64,000 bases of DNA from Sesamum alatum (Eukaryota; Streptophyta; Magnoliopsida; Lamiales; Pedaliaceae): positions 29,063,636 to 29,127,635 of the forward strand of contig JACGWO010000002.1 in assembly GCA_034509735.1 (NCBI GenBank), given 5' to 3'. The position numbers were made by a program, and so were the translations under genes. How positions within the stretch are numbered: position 1 is the first letter of the stretch; each line of letters begins with the position of its first letter. The notes beneath the pieces are model-generated. The model ran no database searches. It saw only the letters and a program-made list of their open reading frames with translations, and was not told where the DNA came from. Below, piece by piece: positions 46,512-56,606 of this stretch.

Positions 46512-47952
46512 TGAAAGCCTAGGGAAGGCATGTGGATCATCTCGGGAGGAGCGTGAATGCGGAAGCGCGAAATAAAATAAATTACGAAAATTTAAAGCAT
46601 GTTTATATGTAAATGTAAATTACACGTTCAAGGGGTGTTCCCTTGAACCTCCAGGGAATTCGGTGTATCTCATGACTACATTAAAAGTATGCAAATAATG
46701 GAGGCCATAGGGTATAGAAACGAAAAACACCAAAACGAAATAACCTAACTGGTTGTCGTTTTGTCTTCAAACCGCTACTCGCGTTGTTCCCCGTTTTGCA
46801 CCAAGATCTCGAATATGAGACCCTCTAAATCGTACACGCAATCCAATTAAAGGAATCAACATCCCAAGAAAAAGAGAACCGATTAAATTCAATTTAAATC
46901 GTTCAACCTCTCTAAATTAATTCCAAATTAAATACCTTTTATGCGTGCGGATTGTGTGTGACTCTTTAGGTTCACCATCAGCTAGACTCGGCCGAACTCC
47001 CAATCATCCTATGACCGGATTTCGTCCGTCACCATGGGTGGCCGTCTAGCAACAGTCCATAGCACTAGTGACTAGGTGAATGTTTATGGTGTGAACATTT
47101 AGGCTCTTTAGTACGTCTATCCTTCCACCTAAACTCTCACTACTTAGAGTCTAGGGCATGGAAATGTAGGTACCAATTTTCGATCTAAGCCTTGCCTCGT
47201 CCATACTAAACGCCACAGGGGTCCTACCCTTTTGTTCAGTTACTGTGGCCACAGATTTATCAGGCAAAAGTGAGATATCACCGTCAGCCTTCTGACAGGA
47301 GATGGATCCTCTCTTAGGACCAACTGTCTCACTACACATCTTGACTGCACTACATAGGGCTTATGACTACCGACTGACTACGACTTGGCAACCCCTCGCC
47401 ATACATAAGATACTAGCACAGTGTGCAGGTGATCTTAGTAATCCCTCAAGTCCAAGGATCAACTTGTACTGTTGGAATCGGGAATACAAGTCATACTTGA
47501 CTGACCCTACTCAAGGTCTTCCATATGACGGTTCCCACGAGTCACCTTAGTCAGCAGCCACCTAGTCAGCTGACCCACTAACACTGCATGGATGAGCCTC
47601 GTCACTTGTCGATGAAACGCAACTGCAGATGCTTAGTGCAAGTCTCAGATAGATTCTCGATGCCCTATCTTGAGATTCCTTGACTTGGAGTATTTCAGAC
47701 TGATCCAGAGAAACTGATTTCATAAACCTACCATACAATGCGCAGGTCAAGTTTCCCGGAATGTGATTTTGGTCTGTGGGCTTTGCTTGTGCAGTGAACA
47801 GTTAATATAAAGCAGTAAAGTGAGCACAGACAAAGTATAAGCCAAATGAACATCACTTTCTTATTCATTACAATTTATTAAAACTCTGAAATTATTCAGA
47901 CATAGGTTACATTAGCCCAATTAGATTGGCTTCACGGTCACCTATTCTAACA
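46512..47952 (-). repeat. solo LTR, family of element B, internally deleted
   Basis: 1441 bp against about 2010 in B. The plus-strand start TGAAAGCCTAGGGAAGGCA matches the B LTR end. Perfect TSD ATTTT (46507-46511 and 47953-47957). No primer-binding site or polypurine tract adjoins. The missing ~0.5 kb is near 46855, removing the TATA box region. LTR-end hairpin 46627-46647; CCATGG-type block 47032-47062 (one box CCATAG). Confidence 0.88.
46627..46647 (-). other. LTR-end hairpin, solo LTR 46512-47952
   Basis: Arms TTCAAGGG and CCCTTGAA around GTGTT, extendable by one more G-C pair (46626/46648). Confidence 0.68.
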
Positions 47953-48163
47953 ATTTTTGCATTACATATTATAACCTTATTCATAAATGTACTAATGAGA
48001 TTGTAAAAATATATAGATATTAATCATTTCATTTAATAGTCTGGTAATAGAGATTTAAGAGTTATGTATACAGTTTTGCACTGGTTATAATTTAAATGAA
48101 TCAGGACTAACCAAATCATACTTATTACCCTTCTTTGTATTTCTTATAGATTTTGCAATGTGT
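47953..48163. other. AT-rich spacer between solo LTR and element E
   Basis: Begins with the right TSD copy of the solo LTR (47953-47957). The rest is AT-rich without a recognisable gene or repeat. Its continuation is interrupted by E and resumes at 58601. Confidence 0.5.
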
Positions 48164-48168
48164 GTGTA
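48164..48168. repeat. 5-bp TSD of element E, left copy
   Basis: GTGTA, identical to 58596-58600. Confidence 0.92.
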
Positions 48169-50156
48169 TGAAAGATTATGTGGATCGTCCCGGGAAAAGC
48201 GCGAATGCGGAAGCGCGGTATAATTAAAAAATAAATGCGGAATTTAAACATGCTTTTAAATTAAAAACACGTTTCAAAGGGTGTGCCTTTGAAATTTCCC
48301 GGGCGTTCGGTGTATCTCATGAACGAATAACATAAAATAAATCATGGAGGCCATAGGGTTGGAAAATAAAAGAGGACGAAAAACATAAACGAGACCTACC
48401 CGTTGTCGTTTTCGTCTTCAACGGCTACACGCGTTGTTCCCCGTTTTGCACCAAGATCTCGTTCTTGAGACCCTCCAAATCGTGACACACGATCCACCCA
48501 CGTATCTTGCACGTCGTGCTAGCAACGAACAAGTTTATATTTTGGAGTGGATGAATCAACGACACGTTATGAATTAACGGTATTGATTCATCAAGTTCTA
48601 ATGTTCCAAGAACAAGAGAACAAAGAAAATAATTTTCTTTGGAGAGAGAGAGAGGCGAACGAGAGATGAGAGGGAGAGATCCGTGTGTGTGTGTAGTAGT
48701 GTGTGTGTTGGAGATTCATCATCATGTAAATTGTAGGATGCTAGGGGTTTATATAGAAGAGGAGTTTTAATCCTCTTTAAACTCCTCTTTTAAGAACTCT
48801 AATTTGACTAGGATTTTGACCTAGTCAAAGTCCTAGTCAAACTAGTGTTTTGACCTAGTCAAAACGATCCTAGCCATCCATCTCTCCCATTAATCTCAAC
48901 CGTTGATTTAATTTAATTTAATGGAAATATTTAAAACCTATTTAAATATTTCCAAGAGGCTAAAATAAATATAAATATTATTTAAGCCCATTAAATAAAT
49001 CCTTTTGATAAATCCAATTTATCAATTTAATTCCTTCTATCAAATAGAAAGAATTATTTCTCCAAGAAAAATAAAGGTCCCGATTAAATCTAATTTAATC
49101 ATTCCTTCACTCCAATATTTAATTCCAAATTAAATATTTAATTGTGTGTGGATAGTGTGTGACTCTTTAGGTTCACCATTCAGCTAGACTTGGTCGGATT
49201 CCTGGAATCCGTCCGTTACCATGGGTGGCCATCTAGCAACGGTCCATGGCACTAGAGACTAGGTGAAATATTCAGGGATGAACATTTAGGCTCTAACAGT
49301 ACACTTGTCCTTCTGTCTTCGGTCTCATCACTTAGAGTCTAGGGCACGGAAAATGCAGGTACCCATTTTGGACCTAAGTGTCGGTCTGTCCTCACTAAAC
49401 GCCGCAAGGGAATCCTTCCCTTCTGTTCAGTCACTGTGGCCACAGTTTTAGGGACAAGACCTAGAGTATACATGAGACTCAACTGCCAAAACCTATTGAC
49501 AGGAGACAGATCCTTTCTTGGAAACTACTGTCACTTTGCACACCAGAACTGCACTAGACATGGCTTATGACTACCAAAGAGAATTCTGGCAATCTCTCAC
49601 CATATCTAAGATACAGCCCTGATGTACAGGTAAACTCAGCAATTCCTCAAGTCAAAGGACTTGACCTGTACCGTTGGAACCGGGAATACACGTCATACCT
49701 TGCTGACCATACTCAAGGTCCTCCGTAAGACGGTTCCCACGAGTCACCTCAGTCAGCTGCATCCTAGCAGGCTAACCCACTAACACTGCTTAGACGGTCC
49801 TCGTCACCCGTCGATGAAACACGACAGCAGATGCTTAGTGCAAGTCTCAAATGGAATCCCGGTACCCATTTTCGGGATTCCTTGACTTGGAGATTTCCGG
49901 ACTGATTCGGGAAGACTGATTTCATGGACCTACCTCCAAGCGTAGTCCCAGTCCCTGAAATTGATTCTCAGTCCGTGGGCTTTGTTTGCGTAGTGAACAG
50001 ATATGGAAAAATAGGTGCAAGTGAACACAAACAAAGTAATGCCAAATGAAAATTCACTTCTTTATTCATTAATGATTTATCAAAACACTTATAATTGTCT
50101 AGACATAGGTTACATATACCCGCCAAAATTGGCTTACATGGTCACCTATTCTAACA
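48169..50156 (-). repeat. 3' LTR of element E
   Basis: 1988 bp. LTR-end hairpin 48272-48294, TATA box TATATAAA at 48748-48755 (minus), GA and GT tracts 48640-48711, CCATGG-bounded block 49219-49249. Near-identical to 56607-58595. Confidence 0.95.
48272..48294 (-). other. LTR-end hairpin, 3' LTR of E
   Basis: Arms TTTCAAAGG and CCTTTGAAA, perfect nine-base stem, around GTGTG. Confidence 0.7.
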
Positions 50157-53100
50157 ATCTCCCACTTGACCTTTAAAAGCCAATCACCCATATGCCTAAT
50201 CCCCATCTTCTCAAGATGTTGCGTATGAGCACTTTGCGACATAGGCTTTGTCAGCGGGTCTGCTGTGTTGTCTGCTGAGTTGACTCGGTCCATCCGAACG
50301 TCACCTCTTCCTACCATTTCTCTAAGAAGATGGTAGCGTCTAAGAATGTGTTTGGAACGGTGGTGAGATCTCGGTTCCTTCGCTTGCGCTATTGCACCGT
50401 TGTTATCACAGAAGATGACAACGGGCTCGGCGATGCTAGGCACCACACCCAACTCTTGGATGTAGTTTCTCATCCAAACCGCTTCCTTGGCAGCTTCTGA
50501 AGCCGCTATGTATTCAGCCTCAGTGGTGGAGTCAGCAGTGGTTGCTTGCTTGGAACTTTTCCAAGTCACCACTCCTCCGTTGAGTTTGAATACATACCCT
50601 GATTGAGACTTGGCATCATCGTCATCAGACTGGAAGCTAGCGTCGCTAAAGCCTTCCAGAATTAGTTTTCCATTGCCATAGACTAAGAACATTTCCTTAG
50701 TCCTCCTTAGGTACTTAAGGATGCCCTTAACTGCATTCCAATGTGCCTTTCCTGCACAGGACTGATATCTGCTTGTCACGCTCAAAGCGTATGCAATGTC
50801 AGGCCTGGTGCAATGGACCGCATATTGGATGCTACCTACGGCAGAAGCATAGGGGATGACTTTCATCTTTTCAAGTTCCTCATTAGTCTGCGGGGACTGC
50901 TTCTTGGATAACTTGATCCCATGCCTCATTGGAAGGAACCCTCGTTTGGAGTTGTCCATTCGATATCTCTTTAGGACTTTCTCCATATACGAGTTTTGGG
51001 TGAGCCCTAACATCCTTTTAGATCTGTCCCTGACAATCTGGATGCCTAGGATGTAGGATGCTTCACCCAAGTCCTTCATGGAAAACTTGGTTGACAGCCA
51101 TGCTTTCGTGTTTCCTAACATTCTGACGTCATTTCCAATGAGCAGAATGTCATCCACGTAAAGCACTAGGAACACTATGGAGCTCCCACTGACCTTCTTG
51201 TATACACAAGGGTCGGATTCGTTTTTGATGAAGTCATAACCCCGTATTACCTCATCAAATCGAATGTTCCAACTCCGGGAAGCTTGTTTGAGGCCATAGA
51301 TGGACTTCTGGAGACGACAGACCTTCTGTTCTTCTCCAGTGACCGTGAAACCCTCCGGCTGATCCATATAGACCTCTTCTTCAACGAAACCGTTGAGGAA
51401 GGCCGTTTTCACGTCCATCTGCCATATTTCATAGTCATACCATGCTGCTATGGCAAGCAGGATCCGAATGGATTTAGCCATGGCTACTGGCGAGTAGGTA
51501 TCCTCAAAATCGACCCCGGGTCGTTGAGTGTATCCCTTAGCTACAAGCCTAGCCTTGAAGGTAGTGACCTCTCCATCAACGCCGAGTTTGCGCTTGTAGA
51601 CCCACTTACAGCCCACTGGCTTAACACCTTTCGGTGGATCTACAAGTCTCCAAACTTGGTTCTCGCTCATGGAGTCCATTTCGGTTTTCATGGCCTCAAG
51701 CCATGTCCCAGAGTCGATGTCTGACATCGCTTCCCCGTATGTCTTAGGATCGTTATCCAGAAGATCGGTCGCACCTAGAAATCCATATCTCACTGGAGGT
51801 CTGGATTCTCTAGTGGACCTTCGGAGAACGGGAACGTTAGTGGTAACTGTGGGCGCTGACTGTATCGGAGCCGGCGGTTCAGGGACCGGGACTGGCCTTT
51901 CTTGAGGTTGTCCTTCATGCCTAGCATGTTGGACTTCTCTAGGTTGGTCAGTCCTCCTAGTGTCTATCCTGAATCCTCTAGGTGAGGTTTCCGCGACTGC
52001 TTCTGATGGCTGAGTTCCATCACTTGATTCCTCAAGGATCAGCTCATCAGGTTGGATATCCTCTGGGAAGCCTTGCTCCAAGAATACTGCATTCCTTGAA
52101 ACAAATACCTTTTGTTCCAAAGGGTCATAAAAGTAATAACCCGCAGTTTCTTTAGGGTATCCAACGAACCTGCATAGGCTAGATCTGGATTCTAGCTTAT
52201 CTCCCACTAACCTCTTGACGTATGCGGGGCTACCCCACACTTTCAAGTAGTTGTAGGATGCAGGCTTGCCGTGCCATATCTCATATGGCGTTTGGGTCAC
52301 TACACTAGTAGGCGCCAAATTCAATAACTTGGCTGCCGTTTCTAATGCATAACCCCAAAACGATAGGGGCAATTTGGTAAAACTCATCATGGAACGAACC
52401 ATGTCCAACAGGGTTCGGTTCCTCCTTTCAGAGACGCCTTTTAACTGTGGTGTTCCGGGAGGTGTCCATTCTGATATTATACCATGTTCCTTTAGATAAT
52501 CTAGGAATTCGGCACTAAGGTATTCACCGCCTCGGTCTGACCGTAGGACTTTAATTTTGCAGTTGGTTTGATTCTCCACTTCAAGTCTGAATTCTTTAAA
52601 CCTCTCAAGAGCTTCAGACTTGTACCTCATTAGGTAAACATAACCATACCGTGAATGATCATCGGTGAAGGTTATGAAGTAGGAGAACCCACCTCGGGCC
52701 TGCGTCCTTAGTGGTCCACACACGTCTGTATGGACCAAGTCCAACAGACCTGTGGCAAGCCTGCTTTGTCCTACAAAGGGCTTCTTGGTCATTTTCCCTC
52801 TTAGACAAGATTCACAAGTTGGTAGATCACTCAAGTCCCCAACCTCTAGGTTCTTTGAGTCTACCAACCTTTTCATCCTATCTTGGGATATGTGACCTAG
52901 CCTAGCGTGCCACAGACGTGCGTTCCCGTTATTATCTAATTTCCGTTTGTGTTGAGCGTTAAGAACGAAATTCGTTTGTTGCAAGATATAGAGCCCATTA
53001 TGTAATGTACCAAGTAGATGAGCAATTCCACACCTCATCAAATAAAAGCAATTTTTATTGATTTTAAACTCATAACCATTATTGTCTAACAATGGAATGG

Positions 53101-53357
53101 AAATGATGTTTTTAATCATACTGGGTACAAAATAAAACTTGCTCTAATTCTATGCTAATGGTATCACTAATAACTAAAGTGGCGGATCCTACTGCTTCTG
53201 CCGAGATGGCCTTGCCATTTCCGAGCTTCAGGATCATGTCCCCGCTACTTAGTTTTCTGCTTCTTTTCAACACCTGCAGATCATTGCAAATGTGAGCTCC
53301 ACAGCCGGTATCCAATACCCAAGAGGCAGAATTAGTGACCATGTTAACCTCAATCAC
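50099..53357 (-). CDS. element E pol: protease, integrase, reverse transcriptase, RNase H (one frameshift)
   Basis: The protease part 53357-53112 has DTGCGAH. A one-base insertion near 53141 (AAAACTTGC where C has AAAATTGC) shifts it out of the long frame 53119-50099 (1006 residues). That frame holds the pre-integrase HARLGHIS and CESCLRG, integrase catalytic HTDVCGP, SDRGGEY and SERRNRT, reverse transcriptase KWVYKRK, MDVKTAFLNG and LYVDDILLIG, and RNase H SDASFQS, TTEAEYIAASEAAKE and DNNGAIAQA. The usual NGVSERR has Lys for Asn. The normal stop after GDWL is lost through one extra T (CTTTTAAAGG against CTTTAAAGG in B), so the frame runs through the polypurine tract 58 bases into the 3' LTR. 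It acts in copia reverse transcription and integration. It is best read as part of one gag-pol frame starting at 54227. Confidence 0.88.
50158..50167 (-). other. polypurine tract, element E
   Basis: TCTCCCACTT on the plus strand (AAGTGGGAGA in element sense), next to the 3' LTR. Confidence 0.8.
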
Positions 53358-53540
53358 AAATATACCTTGGTTTGAGAAGAGTTTGGGGCACTCTCTCTTC
53401 CAATGCCCTTTCTCACGGCAGTTGATACATATGTCATATGCCTTCGACTGTTGTTTGGAGACAACCTTTCCCTTTCCTTTGCCTTTCCCTTCTTTGGCAA
53501 TGGGAACACTCTGAGTGTTCGTAGCTGCTATGACTGCCTT

Positions 53541-54227
53541 TCACTTCCCTTTCTTCCTTTTCCAACGTCCGGCGCCCTTGCCTTTCGTCTTGGAAGTAGA
53601 AGCACCTCCAAACAATACCGAAGGCGTGGACTTCTTAGTCGTTGCCTCGTATTGCACCAACATATTGATCAACTCATGAATACCCTTCTCAAGTGCATTC
53701 ATGTTGAAGTTGACAATAAATTGATCAAAGGAGGGTGGGAGTGACTGAAGGATCACATCTATGTACGTTTCGCTATCGAGACCTGCCTTTAGGTCCTCGA
53801 GCTTTTCCACTAGGGTAAGCATTTTAACCCCATGCTCTTGTACAGAGGATCCTTCTGTCATTTTAGTTCCAAAGAACGCCTTGGTTGCGACATACCTAGT
53901 ATGCCGGTCCGGGACTGCATAGCAATCCTTAAGGCGAGCCATTATGGAAGGGACATCGTCTAGCCTTTCATATTGCTTTTGAATCTCATTGGTCATCGAA
54001 GCAAGTATGATGCTACGAACCTTCCGGTTATCCTTATGCCAAGTCTCGAACGTCTCACGTTCCTCTGGCGTGGATCCTTCCGGTAAGGTCCTAGGGAGAG
54101 GCTCGTCCATGACGTAGCCTTGGTTCTCATAATCCAGGACTATCCTGAGATTGCGCAACCAGTCGTTGTAGTTGGTTCCATTAAATTTATTTGTCTCAAG
54201 AATGGTTGAAAGTGGGTTCTTAGACAT
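53541..54227 (-). CDS. element E gag (ended early by a nonsense codon)
   Basis: 228 codons from MSKNPLST to a TGA (53541-53543) in the Lys-rich stretch after RWKRKKGK, where C has GGA. Copia gag forms the virus-like particle and binds the element RNA. The gag N-terminal signature NYNDWLRNLRIVL is present, and so is the Lys/Gly-rich basic stretch. The CCHC knuckle CINCREKGHWKREC lies downstream of the stop in the same frame (about 53400-53440), so a full-length gag-pol would need read-through. The start ATG is shared with B and C. Confidence 0.88.
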   Translation of the reverse strand: MSKNPLSTILETNKFNGTNYNDWLRNLRIVLDYENQGYVMDEPLPRTLPEGSTPEERETFETWHKDNRKVRSIILASMTNEIQKQYERLDDVPSIMARLKDCYAVPDRHTRYVATKAFFGTKMTEGSSVQEHGVKMLTLVEKLEDLKAGLDSETYIDVILQSLPPSFDQFIVNFNMNALEKGIHELINMLVQYEATTKKSTPSVLFGGASTSKTKGKGAGRWKRKKGK

Positions 54228-54603
54228 TTTAAAATCTACATGTTGAAAAACAACGCGCGATCAGCAGAAAGTAAAGACGGTGGTTTGATAAAAATAATTA
54301 AATGCTTGGTCTTTAGTCATTTAATCCTCCCACTATTTATACGAAAACACGGTACTCTCAAACGTAGTTTTCGGGAAATCCTTTCCTAGTGGGCTTGGGA
54401 TCCACAGCGATTTTTCCCATACCCCGCTTTTACGATTCGCATGGAAAAGATCCTGTGGGAGGTATTCCATACCATTCTCGTTCCACGAGATTCCCAAGAT
54501 TATTGCCTCACCCTTTTGCATGATCCCGAGGACTCCAAGCGAATCATGCTAATTAGGCGTTAGACCCGACCCAATCGACCGAGCCATGGACCCACTAGTA
54601 CCC

Positions 54604-54696
54604 CCACGACTCGTGAGACAGGTAGCAGCAGCCCATTTTTCGTTCATGACATAGTGCAGCTTCCTTTAAGTACAATAACGTGCCACGACTCGTGAG
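54604..54696 (-). other. paired leader quasi-palindromes, element E
   Basis: CCACGACTCGTGAG at 54604-54617 and 54683-54696. Confidence 0.62.
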
Positions 54697-55736
54697 ACCA
54701 CGCTATTGACCTAAAACAGCTTCCTCACTATGCCACGGATTGGAAGGCATGGACGAACTCCTAGAGTTCATGTCCACTTTATCTAGGGTCTAATATTTCA
54801 ACATTGGTCCAACCAATGTGAGAGTAGTGAATGACCGAGATCTCATAATATATCCATACATTCATCCATAATGCATAAATAAAATCCATCCATAGCAGTC
54901 ATATGATAAATAAAAGCCATTCATCCATCATAATAACCACATGCAAAATTAAAGCCTAGCACGCCCCTGTTGGATGATCACAAGCCCGAATCCTATGCGA
55001 TCCACTGAGCCCGCAGTGGATCTATGGTCAATCTAGGGTTGGTCCTATACTATTACAATAATAGTAACCCAATCATCATTCTGATGGGCCTTGGTCTCTT
55101 TTTCTCTTTCTTCACTTCATGGAAAACGCCAAGGGACCTCTGGTCTGGGCTCTCCATGTGGTCCTTCCTTCTTCTCCACCAATTACAAAAAATGGAAACC
55201 TCACTCCTAGTCTACTCTCATTACATATAAAAAAATTAGAAACCCCAGCGAAACCCCGGGGGGAGTACATAAGGAGGGAGGTAGAAAGCCTTATTATTCC
55301 AAGGCACTAGAAAGAGAGAAGGAGAAAGCAGTTTAAAGAGGCACACAGGCCCAACAGTAAATTAAACCATACATTCGGTCTAGGGCTCGTGATCATCCAT
55401 TTCCATCCAACACACATAATTACATGATCCAATCACATAATCATAATATTCCAACAACACATGATTTCCAATCACATCAATCCAAGATGAAAATAAATGA
55501 ACATGTGCGTAACGTGTGAAAAATAAAACACAAATATTGGTAATAAAATTTTTCTCGTTTTAGGAAAACCTTTCCTCATTATTTTAAGTAAAATAACCCC
55601 GGGATTCTAAATCCAATTTATTTTTACTCCTAAAATAATGTCTTTAGGAATTTAGGCAAAATTGAACCCAAAAAACGAATTTTCAGAATTAATTCAAAAT
55701 TAAAACTGAAAATAAATTTAAAAATAAAATAATAAT

Positions 55737-55760
55737 GCTAGGGTTTCAAAAAACCCTAGC
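55737..55760 (-). other. perfect AAACCCTAGC hairpin at the edge of the GC block
   Basis: Arms GCTAGGGTTT and AAACCCTAGC (10 bp, no mismatch) around CAAA. The arm contains AAACCCTA, the telo-box-like motif of plant promoters. Element C keeps only the right arm, near 44759. Confidence 0.65.
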
Positions 55761-56395
55761 TGCAGCAGCCGCCGGCCGCCGCCACCGGCAGCAGCCGGCA
55801 GGCCGTGCGCGCAGGGCAGCAGGCCCAGCCTGCCGCCCCTGCGCGCGCAGGCACTGCCTGGCCGGGCGCGCGCGCGCAGGCCCCTTGCCTGCGTGCGCGC
55901 GCGCCTGGCCGGCAGCGCGCTGCGCGGCCTGGTGCTCCGGCAGGCCGACGCGCGCGCAGGCTCCTTTGCCTGTGCGCGCGCGCTGGCCTGTTGGCCACCG
56001 GCCGCGTCCCTGCGTCGCGCGCAGAGCGCGCGCGCAGACGCGCACTGGGCGTGCCTGCCGGGCGCGCGCGCGCAGACGCCTCCGTCTGCGTGCGCGCGCG
56101 CCTGGCGGCGCGCCTGGTGCCCGTCCGCGCGCGGGCTCCTCCGCCGCCAGCCTTGCGCGCGCGCGCGCATGGGGCGCCTGCCGGGCGCGCGCGCGCAGAC
56201 ACCTCTGTCTGCCCGCGCGCGCGCCTGGAGGCGTTTCCATGCGCGCACGCCCGCGCGCAGCCAACCCGGCTGCGCGCTGCCCCTGCGCGGCCGGCAGCGC
56301 GCGCGCGCGCAGGCTTCCCATGCCTGCGCGCGTCTGCCCTGCCGGCAGCGCTCGGCTGCGCGCGGCCAGCCTTCCCGGCTGGCCGGCTGTGACGT
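55761..56395 (-). other. GC-rich leader block with a stem-loop series, element E
   Basis: About 635 bp of GCGC-rich leader. Stem-loops by eye: 55866-55904 (AGGC/GCCT, loop CCCTT), 55949-55983 (AGGC/GCCT, loop TCCTTT), 56061-56102 (AGACG/CGTCT, loop CCTC), 56184-56226 (AGACA/TGTCT, loop CCTC) and 56298-56332 (AGGC/GCCT, loop TTCCCAT). Each is extended by alternating GC arms; the third and fourth share an 18-bp stem with a two-base bulge. In element sense the loops are purine-rich (GAGG, AAGGG, AAAGGA). Open frames up to 238 codons on both strands are Arg/Ala/Gly-rich artefacts of the composition. Confidence 0.7.
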
Positions 56396-56593
56396 TTTCT
56401 CGTTTTTCAGATTAATTCCCATCCCGATTCCCAAGAAAAACAGAAAATACCAATATTCAGCAATTCACACGAATTAAAAAGCAATAAAATAACATGCTTC
56501 AAGAATCAAGAAATTCAAGATTTAATTACAACATGCTATTTCACGTTTCATGCTTAAAACGCACATAAACCCTAGGCCTATACACCGAACCGG

Positions 56594-56605
56594 GCTCTGA
56601 TACCA
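56594..56605 (-). other. primer-binding site (tRNA-iMet), element E
   Basis: TGGTATCAGAGC in element sense, one base inside the 5' LTR end at 56607. Confidence 0.9.
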
Positions 56606-56606
56606 C

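Noticed and set aside
55718..56477. Overlapping open frames of up to 238 codons on both strands, rich in Arg, Ala and Gly
   Set aside because: They occupy the GC block of the E leader, where the composition removes stop codons in most frames at once. No conserved motif, and element B shows unrelated frames in the same place.
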